Source: Megaleporinus macrocephalus
Taxonomy: Eukaryota; Chordata; Actinopteri; Characiformes; Anostomidae
Assembly (NCBI GenBank): GCA_021613375.1
Contig: CM038710.1
Coordinates: 27,901,763-27,965,762 of the forward strand
Length of the DNA: 64,000 nt
Direction of reading: 5' to 3'
The notes beneath the pieces are model-generated. The model did no database searches, was not told the origin of the DNA, and saw only the letters and a list, made by a program, of their open reading frames with translations. The position numbers and the translations under genes were made by a program. Positions 35,397 to 48,610 of the stretch are shown piece by piece (the stretch's first letter is position 1; every line of letters begins with the position of its first letter).

Positions 35397-38300
35397 ATGG
35401 CGGAGTGTTTGAAAGGTAGGAATTCGTGTCCGGTGATCACGACATGTTGCTAGTACAACATCAGTGTACGAGCGTCCTTCCAGTCGCTGTATGCTTTTAA
35501 ACGAACCCGCAGATCGCATCAAGTTTAACAACTAGCGATCTTACAAAGACGGCTGAGCATAAAAAGCGTGTTTTTCACGGACAAAAGCAGAAAACATAAT
35601 TTTTCTAGACGCTCGAAGCTCACACGCCAGTCAGTGCAGAAATGGCCCGGAATAAACTTTGGTCCAGGATTGTTTGAATTGTAGCTAGATTGTGTACTAT
35701 TCTGCTTTTTTAGTAAGGGGCAGACTTTCCACTTACCCATACCCAAAGTAGGGCAAATCCTAAAGTAAGTAGAAATTTCTGAGGTAAATAACGCTTTGCA
35801 TTGCAATTTAGTCTCAGGCTGCTCTCAGTCAATGCCCTGGAAAGCAATGCTCAGTGTATTGTATAAGTGTCCTTGAGCTGTTGGTAAATCCTAATGTATT
35901 TCAATGCATCCATTTTTGTTGTGTCTCTAAAGATTGCAGTGTCACTTGTAAGCTCTCCTGGGATGACCTACAAGCTCTGTGTCGCAGACAGAGATTAGTG
36001 TGTGAGCAGCTCTCTGTAACCAAAAACAACATCAATGACTACGAGGTGGAGTACCTATGTAACTACAGGAAAATTAACGTGAGTGGGCTAAACAAGGCTT
36101 TGGATAATAAGGCCTTTTGCCTCATATCTCAACCTGTGTTGATGTAATGTTGCAGCATCCATGACTACATTTCTAGAAGAACATGTGTGATTGTTATATC
36201 TGTGAGAACATTGGGCCTCATTTACCAACCATTCTTATTAAGAAATTTCTTCTGAATCTCACACAGTTTTCACAAAGATTCTGATATTGTCCAATGGTTT
36301 CTTAATTGAGATTTGTTCTTGGGTAAGAACAGAATCTATGCACACTCTCCCATTCTATGCAGTCACTTAAGAACATGTAATGTAGACCTTTCTCAAGAAC
36401 AAATGTAAGAATAAATGTAGAAATATTTTCATGAATGAGGCTCATTGTGTTGTATTCTTGTTGTGTAGTCATACTGTATGTTCTTTCTGTACTGTCTTGT
36501 CATATACGCCCTTGTGTAGGGTCGAGAGTTTTTCCTAGTGAAGTGGAAAGGTTACTCCGTAGCTGAGAACACATGGGAACCTCGCAGAAACCTCAAATGC
36601 CCAAAAATGGTCAGACAGTTTCGGCGAGACATGCGCTTAGCACTGCTTCTGGCTGATATGCCGCTGGACTCCACATCACTGGATGCTGCTTCTGCTTCCT
36701 TCGTCCTCCAGAAGGCCAAACATCGTCTAAAACTTAAGCGCTGGGAAGAGCAGCTGAACCGGGCATGCAAGCACAAGGGTCGCATCTTTGTACTGAACGA
36801 GGTGGACCTGGATGGCCCTCCCAAAGACTTTATATACATCAATGACTACAGGATTGGCGAAGGCGTGAAGACGAGCCAGACGGCGGCGGGCTGTGAGTGT
36901 GTAGACTGTATAAAGGAGCCCGTAAACGGCTGCTGTGCTGGAGCAACCAAGCACCGTATGGCATATAATGACAGCAGGCAGGTAAAAGTCAAGCCAGGTT
37001 TGCCCATATATGAGTGTAACTCGCGGTGCCGCTGTGGGCCAGACTGTGGGAACAGAGTGGTGCAGAGAGGTATTCAGTATGACCTGTGCATCTTTAAGAC
37101 AGCCAACGGAAGAGGCTGGGGTGTTCGTACGCTCCAGAGAATTTATAAGAATACGTTTGTTATGGAGTACCTTGGAGAGGTGGGTGCTGTTTTTATGACA
37201 AAAGTATTTTCTCCCTTTGTGTTTTGTGTAGTAATATGTGCTGTGATCGTGCCCTTAAGTCAATGGATATGTAAAGCTGTGAACTGTCATATTTTCATGT
37301 TGTTGTTGTTGTTGTTGTTGTTATTCAAAAGCAGTAAGAGATCAGAGTTGGGCCAACTTTTGCTGCTGACGTTGTAGGAAGTCTTGTAAAATTAGTAGAA
37401 ATGCTGAAAAAATGCACGAATGCTGCTTACTGTCTGCTGTGTCATCACAGATTATCACCTCAGAGGAGGCTGAGAGAAGAGGCGAGACATATGATAAGCA
37501 GGGAGCCACCTACCTGTTTGATCTGGATTATGTGGATGATGTTTATACTGTGGATGCTGCCCATTATGGAAATATCTCCCACTTTGTCAACCACAGTGTG
37601 AGTGTGACATTAGCATTCAGTATGATTTCCTGTTATACTTAACAGTGGCAATGCAAAACATATTTGTGCTAGTGATCTGATGCAACAAACATTCTTTGCA
37701 TACTGTGTCATGTTAGTCAGATTCAAGATTTCTGCCTATGGATTATTCAGCCTTTTTAACACAGAGCAGGTCCTTGGATTATGATCAGCTTCCCTTCTGT
37801 GGGAAGTTTGATGTTCTTTCTTACATCAAAGGCAAACTTCTCTGTTTTGTCCTTAGAACATCCTAACGAGATTGTGTCCCAGTTACAGCCCCCCCACGTC
37901 TGCACTGTTGCTCTTTTGTGCCTCTTTCTGAGGGAGAACACTGTTTGAGGCCTACAGAATAAATAGTGAGCTTTGGGTTGGACTGAAGGAAATTGATTAA
38001 ATTCTATATAATGAATAAATCCTGGTATCAGATGACGTTTAGCATTAATAACAGGAGCACCATTTTTTATAGACATTATATCATTGATATAGTGATTGTT
38101 ATATATAAAACATCTTGCTATAATATTGGCAGCATTTGAATAGCGCAGTCAATATCTTGCGTATGGTGGGTGTGGGCCAGTGGATGCCAGTTAAGTAAAG
38201 AACAAATGTCATAGTACTCTAATAACAATTTTGCAGTGCGACCCAAACTTGCAGGTATATAACGTTTTCATCGACAACGTGGATGAGCATCTTCCCAGGA

Positions 38301-38629
38301 TTGCGTTCTTTGCGACACGAGCGATCAAAGCAGGAGAGGAACTCACTTTTGACTACAAAATGACGAGTAAGAATGTTGTGTTTTTTTATTTTTTTAAATA
38401 TTTCACAGTAAAGGCCTCTTTACATAGACTTGCTTGTTAATGAGCTCACTGACTGTGTTCTTTTCTTTTCTCTGGATGCTTCTCCTGCGGTGCAGTTGAT
38501 GAAGTCGATGCAGAGAGCAACAAAATGGACAGTTGTTTCAGCATGGCAGGAATACAGGGCACTCCAATCAAGCGCATGCGCATGGAGTGCAAGTGTGGAG
38601 TAGAGAAGTGCCGGAAATATCTGTGTTAG
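35397..38629 (+). CDS. suv39h1: Histone H3 lysine-9 methyltransferase SUV39H1
   Basis: SUV39H1 trimethylates H3K9 in pericentric heterochromatin and creates HP1 binding sites. Six exons join in frame: 35397-35415, 35933-36078, 36520-37179, 37451-37597, 38237-38366 and 38496-38629 (1236 nt, 411 aa; human 412). The chromodomain spans about 43-100 across the exon 2/3 border ([31 protein letters not shown]). The zinc-binding pre-SET follows, with CECVDC, CC and [16 protein letters not shown]. The SET domain has GWGVRTL, the cofactor/catalytic NHSCDPN at 322-328, split exactly between exons 4 and 5 (HS|C), and GEELTFDY at about 357-364. The post-SET cysteines are in [13 protein letters not shown], which ends the protein. 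Exon 1 gives only six codons plus one base (MAECLK), as in other vertebrates. All catalytic positions visible are intact. Whether it is the a or b fish copy is open. Poly(A) signal at 39169-39174. Confidence 0.97.
36206..36450. mobile_element. Short TIR element in suv39h1 intron 2
   Basis: Left end TTGGGCCTCATTTACCAA and right end ATGAATGAGGCTCATTGT are inverted copies of a GGGCCTCATT-type terminal repeat known from fish MITEs. The inside is noncoding. Target duplication is unclear. Confidence 0.6.
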
Positions 38630-39168
38630 TACAACCTTTCTGATGGAGAAGCTGCACTCCCCTAAACCCCCACCACAGCACTTTTATTTTATTTTGTGAA
38701 ATTTCTGTGGTTCACTCTTCATCATGTTGTAGTTTAGTAGTTTATAGCAATTTCATTCACTTTCAGTGATTGGTATAATATATTTGGTTACCTTTGTCCT
38801 TTAGATTTTTTAAAAGAATGTTTTAAGTGTTGTTTTTTTTTATACTGCTCACTACTGTTCACTACAGGTTTTAGCAGTTGTTTTTTCATGTTACTTCATA
38901 CATTTTTAGGGCCAAAATATCATATCCTCGTACTTAAAGACATTTTTGTATGATACACATAGATACACATGTGGTTACCTATAAAATTATTGTGATCCGT
39001 CATGCAGTTGGTCAGTTTTCTGTAAAGGTGAAATATTTTGTATCACAATAATTAAGTTTATCCTGGTAAATATATTACCCCAGCTTCTATGTGATTTTAA
39101 AGTTTTATTTGTGTTGTATTATTTTTGCTACAAAATGATTTGTATAAATGGTTTCATAGATTATATCA

Positions 39169-39174
39169 AATAAA
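39169..39174 (+). terminator. suv39h1: Candidate poly(A) signal of suv39h1
   Basis: AATAAA 540 bases after the suv39h1 stop, in AT-rich sequence. Confidence 0.55.
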
Positions 39175-39199
39175 CTGCAGATAAACCATTAAAGAAATG

Positions 39200-42100
39200 A
39201 GCAGTTTGGTTTGTCTCTAAGAGGCCTGTGGTAGCCACCAGGTGGTGCTAATGTATTCTTATTTCTGTACTGCACACCAAGATGAACCCTCTTTACAAGG
39301 TTTGTTTTAGTGCATTTACATGTATGCTTGCTGTGGGCTTATCTAGAAAAGTAGATTTACACATACGTTTATGAGAATTAGGTCTGTTCGAGATCTAATA
39401 AACCCAGTCAATCAGCAAGGTCTTGGTACAATAACAGACATGTTATTGTGTGTAAAATGAGGTCAGAGGTTTCCTCTTTGTCTGTTTACCACTCAATCTA
39501 TTGCTATTTGAGAGGTAGGTGTATTTCTTATTTATTTGTATAATTCTGCCACAGATTTTGTAGCAGTTAAATAGTGGTTCAGACTAATCCCTGTGTCTGT
39601 TATAGCATCAATGACAGCTTCTTTCAGGAGGAGTCAGCTGGCTGTACTCCCTCTGGGGCCTGAATCCCCAGCTTAGGTCAGTCAGCTCTGTTCAAGTCTT
39701 AGTTTCCCTACAGGAGGTCAGATACCTTCAGTTTCAAGCCATCAATTCTCTCTCAGTTGCTGTCCCTCCCTTCTTCTTCTTTCTTTTAAGTGACCTGCCC
39801 TTACTCTGCTCTGTCTGTTGGCCATACTCAATACCTGTCCTTTCTTTTCTCTCTCAATTGCACTCCCATGATGTGCTTTTCACCCTGGCTCAGTACATGC
39901 CTTCCCCTTGGCCTTTATTGGATTGGGTGGATTTGTGGTGGATCAGTCTTTGCTAAGCATAGAGTGAATTGTGTAAGCAGTTGACCTCGCTCATATGGTT
40001 TTGAGATTGACAGAGGTTCCCATCTTCACCACTGTCTAGGGCTGCACAACATATATAACATATACTTTGTTGTCACAGTATTGGTCTTGGCTATACTGGT
40101 AGTTTTGTGACATGCACTGTCATAAATTGAGAGAACAAGTCAGACTTTGCTTGCTGTGTACTGTGAGCATTCTAACCTATCACGTTTGTTTTAACAATTC
40201 AAGGTGATCCAACATGCATAAACATTCAAACATTCATAAGCTTTGTTTTTAATAACATGTATTAATGTATTTAAACTAAATCTGAGGGGAAGGCAATTTC
40301 AGAATAAGTGAATAGGACAGAGAGCATTACAAATCTAACATACTCAAATCCCTTTTAGCTCTCAGGTTTCAGACCTTTGATGGCACAAGCAGCATTTAAG
40401 TGGCTTCTGAAATACTGACATGGTTTTGCAGACTCACCTTTGCAGGCAGAAGCAGTAGCCAGTTTGTTGCAGATTAAGGCCAATGGTCTGCTGCTCTTAA
40501 TCTGGAGGTGCTAATTCCAGACATCTGTGTTAGGTGGCATGTCTCCTCACAGGAAAAGCTAAGAACAGGTTGCAACGTCAAAGATCAGTCATGTCTGAAT
40601 GCTCTGAGCATCTCCTGCTTTTGACAACGCCCTTCTCTTAGTACTGTTAAATCTTACAATTAGAATCTTAACATTTTACAATGTTGTTGATGGCATTTAT
40701 TATGCTAAACCCCTTGTTTATCAACTAGGATCACCTGTTTTTGTTGACAGGTGGAGGTCAACATGAATAAATATTACTCTACATCATTTTAAATTAATCA
40801 ACCATGAAGCAACGGTAGTTTAGCATTGTTCTGAGTTCTGAGACTGAACCTGTAGCCCTCCACTTGCTTGTTTGTAGATGTCTTGCTGTGTCTTTGTAAA
40901 CTCTGAAGAACACAATGGTATTCTTTTGGAGCTGAACAAAAACTTTTTTTGTTGTAAGAGAGGTTTTGCCACATTTAACAGTCAAAAACGCAACAAAAGT
41001 AAACTTTTATTGTTGTGTTTGGGGGGAAAAACCCTTTAATTTACAGAACAAGATATCGCAACCTGACAGCCATCTTGACATTCTCTCATTTTTGTCCTTT
41101 TTTTCTTTTCATACAACATGCACTAATGAAAAAAAGAATAACTTCTGAGTTGATCAAAGAAGTTTTTCAATCCATTTAATGAACGGGACTTTATCACTGA
41201 GTATACTGCTCATTGAGTAGCGTGGGCTTGTTTGTCATGTCTTTTGTTCTCACTCTTACGTTTGTCAGTAGGTGTAAGAACTGAGAAAGTGTCTCTGGAA
41301 GTATATGCCTGCCTTTTAGTGAGACATTGATTCAGTGAGCTATGGATGCGTATTAGGCACTATTAATGACAAATGAGTAAAGTGTTAAAAGAAATATGGT
41401 GGCATCATGGACCAAAATAGGCACTTAATTGATAAGGTTATAGACACATGCTGACAGGCTGCTTTTCAAATCAACATGTTCAATGTGTAGCTTCATACTT
41501 GTATGAAGAGAATTTATGGTTCATATGTGATTCCGTTGACACATTGTTTGTTTGCCGTCTACATCTGACAGTCCCACTGTCACATGAAAAGCCGTAATAC
41601 TTTAGGCCTACTGGTTTTCTGGACGGACGGTGGTTAAGCCTATCGCTTCACCGAAAGTCATTCTCAAAAGCGGATCACTATTATGGTAATTTAGTCAAAG
41701 AGATATGTTCAAAAATCTGGTCCCAAACCCTACATTAGCCTTAACCATGTTTGAAAGCTGAAGCAAAGCCAGCATATCAACAATCGTTTGTGAATTATAT
41801 TTCTCTCTATTCATTTGCATTTCAATTATTCTTTCATTTATTTTCAGTAATCAGTGTGTCAATGACATTGGCAGACAATGGAAGATAACGGTTATGGGAA
41901 TAGCACAGCTTCCAGCCTTGAAGTGGCTACCATTGTCATGTACCGGATGCTTTAAAGCAGACTCTAGATCCCAAATGAGACAGTAGCCTGTCTTCAAACA
42001 GTTGTTACTTCACATGTGTCATATGGGCTTACAGCACAGTGCTGGTTGGAGTTATAGGTCACTAAGCTGATACTACTACAGCAGCCGTATCATTAGTGGT

Positions 42101-45100
42101 ATTTAATATCTTTTTGGAAAAATTCTTTTGGAAGGAATCTACTGCATGCTGCCTACATGATGCCCAAGGTTCTGTTACTAGCTCACAGAAGCCCAATCAT
42201 GTCCAATAGAAGGAGGCGGCAGCTTAGTTAACTAAATTATTGGCCCAAGTTTCCAAACACTACTGTAGCATATCTTGGCTGTTTTATTTGAAATGCTGTT
42301 CTTCTTTTAGTGATGTCGTTGAATCTGAACACGTATATAAAATGAATGTAATTTATCCTTCGACTCCAAAATGGCAAAGGGAAAGCAAACTTGATCAACT
42401 GCAGGAGTTATGTATCTTTTCATTCAGGCAGTCTTTGCTCACCATGACATACTGTATGTGGCTTCATCCACAGTCCCCCTGGTTCTCTCCCACATTCATA
42501 CTCAGCATAAACACTCACTCACACATGCGCGGTAAAAAGATGATGACCAAGAGTCCCTCCCCCTCCCCCTTTTGAAGTTAGTCCATAGTCCATATAATAC
42601 ACAGGAAATCGCACAGAGGTCACAGTTATTTTACAAAAGATAGGTTGCCTGAAGCAACTAAAAATGTTCTACCAGGCATTTTTGCTCATTACAAAAGTCA
42701 CTCCCTTTCCGCCCACCCGCAAGCCCTCCCTCCCAAACACCAATTTGTGAGTGCTTGTTCTTCTTTTTATAATCCTTTCCACATAAGAATACACAATACT
42801 GCCAACCATTATCTGCCTCCCGATCCCCCACCCCCAAAATATACGAAGAAGAAGAAACGAAAAAACAAAACAAAAGCCAACAAATGTCTTAAAGAAATCC
42901 ACAAGAATCAAGGAAGTTCCTTTTAATTCCACAGGAAATCAAGTTTTTGCATTCAAGTCTTTCCATTGAACTGTGCAAAATTGTACACTCCAGTGTCACA
43001 ATTTGGCAATTTTTTTTCCAGCTATTTATCTCCCTCTTTCTTCTTGACCTCAGTTTGTATGGTTGTGAAGGGGAGTGAAGAATGTCCTCCAATAGTCAAA
43101 GACACAGTGTAATTTTCCCCAGCATTCTTTTTGTTTTTCTCAGTGTCTGTAGAGGCATACAGCTGTTAAATCTTCCTTACATCAGTAACATCAAACCATG
43201 ACAATAGAGTAAGGCAGTAAATGCAGATAACAAAGAATTATTATCCCCCCCTTTTCAGTAGTAGATGGTTGTTTTAGCTGTTGGTGTAGCTGTTGGTTCA
43301 TTTTTCTGGTATTCTGTGTTTTTCATTGCTAAAAATGGAGCAGAAAGGAGTTAGAACACCTCCAACAATCTGAAGACTACCTTGCATGAAAGATCACCAT
43401 ACTCTGCTCTCTGTAACATTCGTTTAAATATTACAATCTTTGTGTCCCTGCCTACATTGGTCAGCATTCCATTTCAAGTCAACTTTATCTCAACAAAACA
43501 TTTCACTGATCAACAATTTTTGAAGTTGTGTGCAAAATACTAGCAGGCAAATTAATTTTAACCCCCCGTCCACCCCATCCCCAAATACTTGACTTAGCTC
43601 AACTAACACTTATAGAAATGCCTATTTGTGGTGTATTAGGTTAAATAATAATAATAGTAATAATAATAATAATAATTTTAAAAAGCATATTTGATGTTAA
43701 ACCATCTTTTTTCTCCATTCAAACATTGTTCATGATCATTACTTGATTCAACGACCTCGCTCTGTTATTAGATCACTGCTATAACAAGTCAATCAAAAAT
43801 TGAATCAGGAATTTTTAATAAGCTCTGTAAAGTTGTAATAATTAAATCCTCCAATAAGGTATTTAATTCAGTCTCTCTAGTCCTCCAAACAATTGCCACT
43901 CCTTATTTGCTCCTTTTTCTATACATCTTTAATTACTTTGAATGTTCATGGCTTTTTGATTTGCATGAAAAGTTCAAAAGAACTAACATATCATGCAGCG
44001 GTGCCTCCTTTTGGGGTAGTTTTATATCTAATAATAGATATTATTATCTGTTAGGTCAATAACGATATGCATTCAATTATTCCAGATTGATTCACATACC
44101 TTAATTGTTTTTTTTTAATGTATAATCATCTGAAAAGTTGACCCCCATCTGAAACCTCCCTAATAAACTTATAACATACAATACAATATACAATTGTATT
44201 CACCTCAGCTAGTTTATCAGCCGGTTTCAAGAACGTTCCATCAAAGACAGACAAAAGTTCAGAATACTGGCAACACAGTTTTTTGTCGTTTTATGCTGCC
44301 AAACAATTGAAGACATCGACTATGATGCTGATGTCTTCATGCTACCTCCTCATTTACTCTCCTGTTTCAATAACAAGACACGGTTCATGTTCCTAGATTC
44401 AGTCAAATAAATGTTGAGGGCATTAGTCATTTTCTGCATTGTAATAAAATCTTTTTACTTTCATTAGTGGAAATTAATATAAATAGAGCTGAAAGATAAA
44501 TAAATAAATATAGTAAGCTGTTACAGCGGAAATGTAATTAAAGTCATTAAAGATAAAAGAGCCACTGCAAGTGTTATTATGAAGTGAATTTGACATAGCT
44601 TCCGCTACAACTTTCGTCAGATCAATGATATCTTTGGTGCATGTAGCAAACAGAAAATATTGTTTTTGTATTTGTTCCATTCGGTTATGTCTAAGAAAAT
44701 TTGAGTTGTCTATTTTCTATGATTTATTCTAACTGGCAAATTCCAAGATTAGCATAAATGTACCAGTATTGGCCAATTTAAGCTCTCAGCAATTAGGTTA
44801 ACACAGAGATTGCTTGTTGCCTCTTGACTTACATTGATATCTCTTTAAACATAATATATGCATGCACAAAATAGTTCTTGATTTCTGTAAAATTTGCACT
44901 TCCTAGTAATTATTCCTTCAAATAATACTGTGCCTGTAGACTGTAGATTTCTACTGTTCGTTAGCAATGTTTTGACAACTAATATATACCTCCGGCTGTA
45001 TAATAGTCTTCGGGCTCAATTAAAGGGTTTGGTAGTTTACATGTGGAGTCACTTGATAAAGAGTAGTGTTGAGTTATTTTTACACGATCAGTCACATTAG

Positions 45101-45529
45101 GCCCTTAGTGATCCAATCCTCCTACACTTATTCACCTAAAATAACTGTTTTGGTTTGAGAACAGTTGTTTTTCTTTTCTATTATAACTGTACCTCTGTTT
45201 TAAGAATGATAGCACCCTCATGCTTGTGTTAAACAGCACCCAGGACTGTTCATATATATAATTTAGTGCTTCACTTTTTTTGCCCCAAAACCTTTCCCCT
45301 AAAATCAGCAAGAAAAAAGAAGACATAGCAATTAGGTGACAGCAGATGCCTAAGATTTCATGATACCCACCCTTTTAAAGCATCGTGCACTGCATCAAAG
45401 GCCACAATAACAGAAAATGTCCCTCATGCCTTCGTCATGAATAAGCTTTTAACCCCTTCTAACTGTCCAGTTGTCACCCACACCAAGAGAAAGTATAGTA
45501 AAGAAAAGAAAATGAATCAACATTTGTCT
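39200..45529. other. suv39h1-gpr173 intergenic region, incl. probable gpr173 3' UTR
   Basis: No coding exon was recognised on either strand. The 45.5 to about 42.5 kb part is likely gpr173 3' UTR on the minus strand, since genes of this family have long UTRs, but no single minus-strand poly(A) site can be picked (TTTATT occurs several times, for example near 44715 and 41006). A short (AAT)n run lies at 43645-43677. Confidence 0.4.
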
Positions 45530-46693
45530 TTACATGACACAGTAAGGCTCACGGGGTAGTTGAGGTTTAGTTCTACAACAGGGAGGCAGGTGGGCCAACA
45601 GACCCTTCTTCAGGTCCTTGTTAAGGAAAAAGCAGATAATTGGGTTTACCCCTGCCTGGGCAAAACTCATCCACACCGTAGTGGAGAGGTACCGGTGTGG
45701 GATGGTGCATGCCTTCACAAAGACCCGCCAGTAACAGGCCACAATGTATGGTGACCACAGCACCAGAAAAAACAAGGTGATCACATAAAACATCCTGCCA
45801 AGCTGCTTCTCTGCCTTGAATTCCTCCATGCCAAGCAGCCGTCGGTTCTGGTTGTGCAAGTTCTGCCTGATGCCCAACAGGGTAGGTGGCATTGGGCCCC
45901 GTCCGAATCCTGCAATCCAGTTGGCGGCCGCCTGGCCAGTGGCTCCAGGCCCATGAAAGGTCCAGTTTTGGCTGATGGCTGGAACCATCTGGACGGGCTT
46001 CATCTTGCGGTGTTTGTACTCGAAGAGCAAGAGCTTCATGTAGACCACGTGAGTGGCCAGGATCAGCACAGCAAGCATGAGCATGAAGCCCAGTGTGTCG
46101 TTGGCCTTGAAGTAGCGATGCTCAAAAATGCACTGGTCTTCTTCACGGATGAACTTGTAGGTGCCTACATCAAAAACAGGTGGGAAAGCCATAGCAACTG
46201 ACAGTGTCCAGACCATGCACACCACAGCAACGCAGGTCCAGAAGGTCATGCGCTTAGAGTAGAACCTGTGATGTGCAATGGCCATGTACCGTGTGACACT
46301 AATGCAGAACAGCATGAAGGCGGCATGGAAGCAGAAGAGCACAGCCATGAAAGCCACCACCTTGCAACTAAGTACACTGTAGGTCCAGGCCGAGCCATTC
46401 TTGATGGACACTAATACAAAGGGAAAGCAGACTGCTGATCGAATGGTGTCAGCCAGGCAGAGGTCCAACAGGAAATAGTATGGGGCCTTGTGTAGGGCCC
46501 TGTCCCTTAACACTAGCAGAGAGACCACTAGGTTGCCCACAAGGCTGATGCATATGATCAGCCCTAGAAGGACAAGCTTAACATAAGTGGACACAGCCGA
46601 TGAAGGCCCTCCACCCACCATGCCTCCTGTGGTGGCCACAACTGCTGCCAGGGGGTTACTGGGCCCATCGCTGCTCTCATTTCCGTTGGCCAT
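45530..46693 (-). CDS. gpr173: Probable G-protein coupled receptor 173 (SREB3)
   Basis: This is a brain-enriched orphan class A receptor of the SREB family. One uninterrupted coding exon gives 387 aa (human 373). Seven membrane segments are visible, starting with YVKLVLLGLIICISLVGNLV at about 36-55. Family traits: the TM3 end reads TRYMAIAHHR in place of DRY; extracellular loop 2 is FIREEDQCIFEHRYF; the long third loop contains MKPVQMVPAISQNWTFHGPG and GRGPMPPTLLGIRQN; TM7 has NPIICF in place of NPxxY; the tail ends REPYCVM. All fit GPR173 rather than GPR27 or GPR85. The frame is open upstream to an in-frame ATG at 46739-46741, which would add 16 basic residues. I chose the ATG at 46693 because MAN matches the family start. 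The Gly-rich N-terminus (VATTGGMVGGG) is somewhat longer than in human. Confidence 0.96.
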   Translation of the reverse strand: MANGNESSDGPSNPLAAVVATTGGMVGGGPSSAVSTYVKLVLLGLIICISLVGNLVVSLLVLRDRALHKAPYYFLLDLCLADTIRSAVCFPFVLVSIKNGSAWTYSVLSCKVVAFMAVLFCFHAAFMLFCISVTRYMAIAHHRFYSKRMTFWTCVAVVCMVWTLSVAMAFPPVFDVGTYKFIREEDQCIFEHRYFKANDTLGFMLMLAVLILATHVVYMKLLLFEYKHRKMKPVQMVPAISQNWTFHGPGATGQAAANWIAGFGRGPMPPTLLGIRQNLHNQNRRLLGMEEFKAEKQLGRMFYVITLFFLVLWSPYIVACYWRVFVKACTIPHRYLSTTVWMSFAQAGVNPIICFFLNKDLKKGLLAHLPPCCRTKPQLPREPYCVM

Positions 46694-46937
46694 CCCTCTT
46701 TCTGCTCTGACTGCAGAGCTTCTTCCTCTTCTTTGGAACAAACACCTCCTTTTCTATCACCTCCACCCCCTCCTCCTCCTCCGCCTCCTCCGGCTGAGCT
46801 GTCTTTCGTCTTCGTGGTTGCCTCTTGTTGTTGTCTCACAAAGAACAGGAGAAGCTGGTTCTGCATTGCCCCATTTTGCACAGTTCTTTTTGGAGCTACT
46901 TTTCAAAACGGCTTCCTTTCGTCTCCTCCTCTCACAC
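46694..46937 (-). other. gpr173: gpr173 5' UTR part of the coding exon
   Basis: The minus strand has an acceptor (TTATTCGTAG) ending at 46938, so this exon probably starts at 46937 and the promoter lies in an upstream exon. The UTR contains a GGA/GGC-rich run (46767-46795) and the alternative in-frame ATG at 46741. Confidence 0.55.
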
Positions 46938-48454
46938 CTACGAATAAAGTACAATAGATGTTATTATCGTTTTCAAAATGGCAGTAATTTTTAACTTTAT
47001 TCAAAGTTTTGTGCTTAGTTAGTGATCATTTTCTCATAGTCCAGGTAAAATCTGAATGAAAATGATTTAATTGCGCACAGGTGTGCTGTTTACACTATTT
47101 GGCAGAGTAGCTGCTGTGCCAAGGCATTTTATGCTATGTCCTCTAAACAAAACATTAATTGTGGTGTACCATTAACATGTCATAAACTGGACAAGATGGC
47201 TTTTTGTTAAGATACTCAGTGTTACTTGGTAAAGAAAAGCAAAGAAATTATTGCTGGTACATCTTCACAATATGTATGATAAATAAACAATGAATGTATA
47301 TTCTAAATTAAATTTAAATATAGTCTCACCCTTTTCTATATCTGGCCCTACAGTTTTACCATTTTGGAGTAAATAAGCATGTTTCCTTCCTTCTTTTCAA
47401 ATTCGCATTGCCTATACAGTGCGTCAATAGTTCTAGATCCGTATTCATAAAGCTTTCTAAATGATGATCTAGTGTCAGATTCTTCTCTTATTTACTCTGA
47501 CCTCACTAACAGGAACAGAACCTAGATCAGAACTCTGAGATGTATGCACTCTGCACTTGATCTCCTTAGCCACCCTAGTCTCAATTTAACCTTCTAAACA
47601 TCTAAATCTTCTAGTCATTCACCACATGTACCATACCATTACCAGGCTGTCTGCTCAGACACTGTCTCTCTTAATACTTTTTCACCACAAGGAAACAACC
47701 ACGATTCTAACCATGGGCCCCTCTCAGCAGCTTCTCTTATTAGCTTCCCAAAGGGCAAAAGCCTGTTCAGCACAGCAGGCATTCAACTGTGCCGTACTTG
47801 CACCCTGCAAAACTGAATCAGTTGCCCAGTGCAGGATACAGGATTTTTACTGTTGAGTTCTGTTTGAGTACCAAGATGTGCCTGTTTGGGTCAGTGAGCT
47901 TGACTGAACTCAGTCATAGCCTCAAAAGTAGGGAGCAACAGCTATTTTATAGAGCATAAAGTTCTCCTTAGTTCCTTTTATCTCCTTAAACTGCAATTCA
48001 AAGACCTAAACAAGGTTCACAGTCCAGGGTGTCTGCTGTAAAGCCAAAAGGTATACACCTTTGGCACACTAGTATAGTTGGAGAGATGGATCAGGAGTCA
48101 AGAGCAGTGCAATACAGTGGAATGTTGGATCATGAGTCAAAAGGATGGTGATATGGATATGGTAAAACCCAATATGCGCTCTAAAATAGACGTGCAAAGA
48201 GCCACTAGTCAATACTGTTCTTCTAAACGCTCCATCGGGACATTTTGTTTACACCACATGCAATGCTAAAAAACCTAGATAGGCTTATCAGTTTTTACGG
48301 CTAATTCTTGTTGCAAAGCCCCTGTACAATCATCCAACAGTGTGCACCAAATTAAAAAACAGCTACCATATTTGGCAACTCAAACAATTACAATACTCTT
48401 GAGAGACTGTAGAAGGGAACTGACTATGATCTGCAATAATTAATAACTTAAGGC

Positions 48455-48610
48455 CAAAAACCGTCTTCACTTTTAATGTAAGTCAATGGAACCAGAATTT
48501 TTATGAATTTTTCAAACAATATAAAGAGCAGCTGTCGTGTTCAAATGGTCTGGAAAAATAAAAATCAACAAAAATAGAGGCATGTTGTTTATTCGACAGC
48601 GGCGATATGT
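48455..48610 (-). repeat. Nonautonomous TIR element, family copy 3
   Basis: In reverse orientation it carries the same blocks as the copies at 1997-2250 and 32630-32835: TTAATGTAAGTCAATGGAACC then CAGAATTTTT, AGAGCAGCTG, and terminal CGACAGCGGCGAT (the inverse of the ATCGTCGCTGTC end seen at 61176). Confidence 0.6.

Noticed and set aside
46564..46994. Long plus-strand and Gly-run minus-strand open frames at the gpr173 start
   Set aside because: They are shadows of gpr173 and its GGA/GGC-rich 5' UTR.
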